64,000 bases of DNA from Muribaculaceae bacterium Isolate-104 (HZI). GTDB lineage: Bacteria; Bacteroidota; Bacteroidia; Bacteroidales; Muribaculaceae. The stretch is from assembly GCA_003762715.1 (NCBI GenBank), contig RIBJ01000031.1, positions 1 through 64,000 on the forward strand, given 5' to 3'. Shown one piece after another: positions 62,799 to 64,000 of the stretch (its first letter is position 1; the number at the start of each line of letters is the position of its first letter). Made by a program: the position numbers and the translations under genes. A model generated the notes under the pieces. The model did not search any database. It was not told where the DNA came from and saw only the letters and a list, made by a program, of their open reading frames with translations.

Positions 62799-64000
62799 TC
62801 AGTTTACTGTTATTTCAAGAGGACTGAGAGTGCGTTCCACACCATCTGGTCCCACAGCCTTTATACGCGATATATAAAATCTTTTGCCGCGCGTGAGTCG
62901 GCGGAATGATTCTTTCTGACGGCGCGAGAACGAAGCACCGTCGCTCACCTCGGGTATGGCATTGCCCATAGAGTCAAAAAACACTGTTTCAAAACCGAGT
63001 ATACGGAATTCTATGTCAAGCACACCGTCGTCTATGGCAGCCCCTATGCCGGAGGCATTCATCAGCGAAGCCTTTGTGAGGGGACGTTCGCCTCTGAATC
63101 TGGCAGAGCCATTGTCCGCCACCGGAATATACGCCGTAGGGTCAGGCAAACGGCGCACCTTGAAGTCTATAGAAGCCACCTGAGACGCATGACCGTCGGG
63201 GTTGGTTGCGCTAACGCTGATTGTAGCCTCTTTTCCAGCGGTCTGCGGACGCGCCATCCATTTGTCACCGCTGCGTACAAGAGAGCCGTTTGTCATAGTG
63301 GCGCTTACCGAACTCTGCGGCAGTCCGGGAACAGAAATCTCTACCGGATTGTCGATACCTGCATAAAGCACATTCATCATGGTAGCTGATACAGTGGCTA
63401 CCGGATCCATCACAACATAATCGGCTGTGAAGTCATGCCGGCTTGTGGTGCCGTCCGGTCGGGGCATCTCAAGATAACCTTTATAGGAGTATGACCCGCT
63501 TTTCGAAGGCACAAAGCTGTAAGTGGAGCCGGCACTGTCAAGTCTGCGCCCGTCTACCACAACCGCCGGGCGGGCAGTAGTGTCCACCGCAGCAAGAACT
63601 ATTTCAGCACGGTACGGATTGCCCTTCATTACATAGCGCGATTCTGGAATTACAAAGGCGTTAAGCTCGTTTACCCTGACATCTCCCGCATCCACCGCCG
63701 ACGCAAGCGACGCAATAGCCTCGCCTTCGGCATAAAGCACATCGTTCTGGAGCTTTGACAGCAATGCCACCGCTGCCACTACCGGCTGATTTTCAAACTT
63801 CACCACCTCCCAGCTGCGCAATGCGTCTGTAGCGCCGGTGCGCCTCGGCGCTGTGGAAAGCATAGCCTCCACCCCTGCCCTGGTCAGGCTGTCACCAATC
63901 ATAGGCGACACAAATGAGCGAAATTCGTCCAACTGTTTTCGCAGCCCGGCGCCGTTTCCGCTCACCGGACTCAGCATCACCACAGACGATGCCTCCAGAT
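62799..64000 (-). CDS. gldM: GldM (PorM), type IX secretion motor shaft, 3' part
   Basis: C-terminal part of the T9SS GldM protein, about 400 codons, running off the window edge with the frame still open at 64000. The full protein is about 500-530 residues with one N-terminal membrane helix, expected outside the window. Visible here are the periplasmic D1-D4 region with SKLQNDVLYAEGEAI, PAVVVDGRRLDSAG, YAGIDNPVEISVPGL (a hallmark of GldM) and the C-terminal RISRIKAVGPDGVERTLSPLEI. It turns with GldL to energise protein export through the outer membrane. gldN follows 15 bp downstream. Confidence 0.93.
   Translation of the reverse strand, partial: LEASSVVMLSPVSGNGAGLRKQLDEFRSFVSPMIGDSLTRAGVEAMLSTAPRRTGATDALRSWEVVKFENQPVVAAVALLSKLQNDVLYAEGEAIASLASAVDAGDVRVNELNAFVIPESRYVMKGNPYRAEIVLAAVDTTARPAVVVDGRRLDSAGSTYSFVPSKSGSYSYKGYLEMPRPDGTTSRHDFTADYVVMDPVATVSATMMNVLYAGIDNPVEISVPGLPQSSVSATMTNGSLVRSGDKWMARPQTAGKEATISVSATNPDGHASQVASIDFKVRRLPDPTAYIPVADNGSARFRGERPLTKASLMNASGIGAAIDDGVLDIEFRILGFETVFFDSMGNAIPEVSDGASFSRRQKESFRRLTRGKRFYISRIKAVGPDGVERTLSPLEITVN

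Overview
The window reads as a chromosome segment of a Bacteroidales bacterium, most likely of the Muribaculaceae (S24-7) group. Evidence: a Bacteroidetes-type 16S rRNA 5' end, many promoters of the Bacteroides type (TTTG, 19-21 bp, TAnnTTTG), few Shine-Dalgarno sites, a SusC/SusD pair, type IX secretion genes gldM/gldN, a Mfa/FimA-type fimbrial locus, and a Rho factor with a long disordered insert. The family assignment is inference. No tRNA, CRISPR array, prophage or complete insertion sequence was seen.

Layout. 1-620: 5' end of a 16S rRNA gene on the minus strand with a leader and two tandem promoters. 621-1400: gene-free, with a C11A9 homopolymer run. 1401-11694: an SLC13-type transporter, then a run of close genes: rel/spoT, a 7TM-HD phosphohydrolase, a DUF4919-like secreted protein, an RsmI-like methyltransferase, a YycJ-like metallohydrolase, rlmN and yraN. 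11812-13735: a Fur/PerR-type regulator, reverse rubrerythrin and a nitroreductase. 13751-13936: a MITE-like inverted-repeat element. 14089-18748: aminopeptidase C, an S9 peptidase and an NlpC/P60 hydrolase. 19137-29717: GH2 beta-galactosidase, malate dehydrogenase, a thioredoxin lipoprotein, a PurF-family amidotransferase, galactokinase, an Lrp regulator divergent from O-acetylhomoserine sulfhydrylase, and a hypothetical gene.

30008-38833: the most coherent system. A near-consensus sigma-54 promoter drives an export operon (membrane-fusion protein, MacB-type ATPase, two FtsX-type permeases, TolC-type channel). The operon ends in its own NtrC-type sigma-54 activator and a histidine kinase. The regulator pair also has a housekeeping-type promoter inside the end of the tolC gene. 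This suggests a self-contained, positively autoregulated envelope-stress or export module.

38764-45456 (minus): a MalY/PatB C-S lyase, then a susC-susD pair without hydrolases. susC carries a G9 tract just after its signal peptide. 45920-47956: Rho with a disordered insert of about 260 residues.

48378-58251: a fimbrial locus (DUF3575 and DUF3868/OmpA-like proteins, Mfa1-like major fimbrillin, Mfa2/FimB-like anchor, a minor lipoprotein, and a large DUF4906-like tip candidate). Both the major fimbrillin and the tip candidate are broken by one extra C in a C run (C7 and C6). Intact reading frames continue immediately downstream, so this is either slipped-strand phase variation or homopolymer sequencing error. 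58331-64000: two small minus-strand genes, ybaK-aroC-yhcC on the plus strand, and gldN plus the 3' part of gldM on the minus strand, running off the edge.
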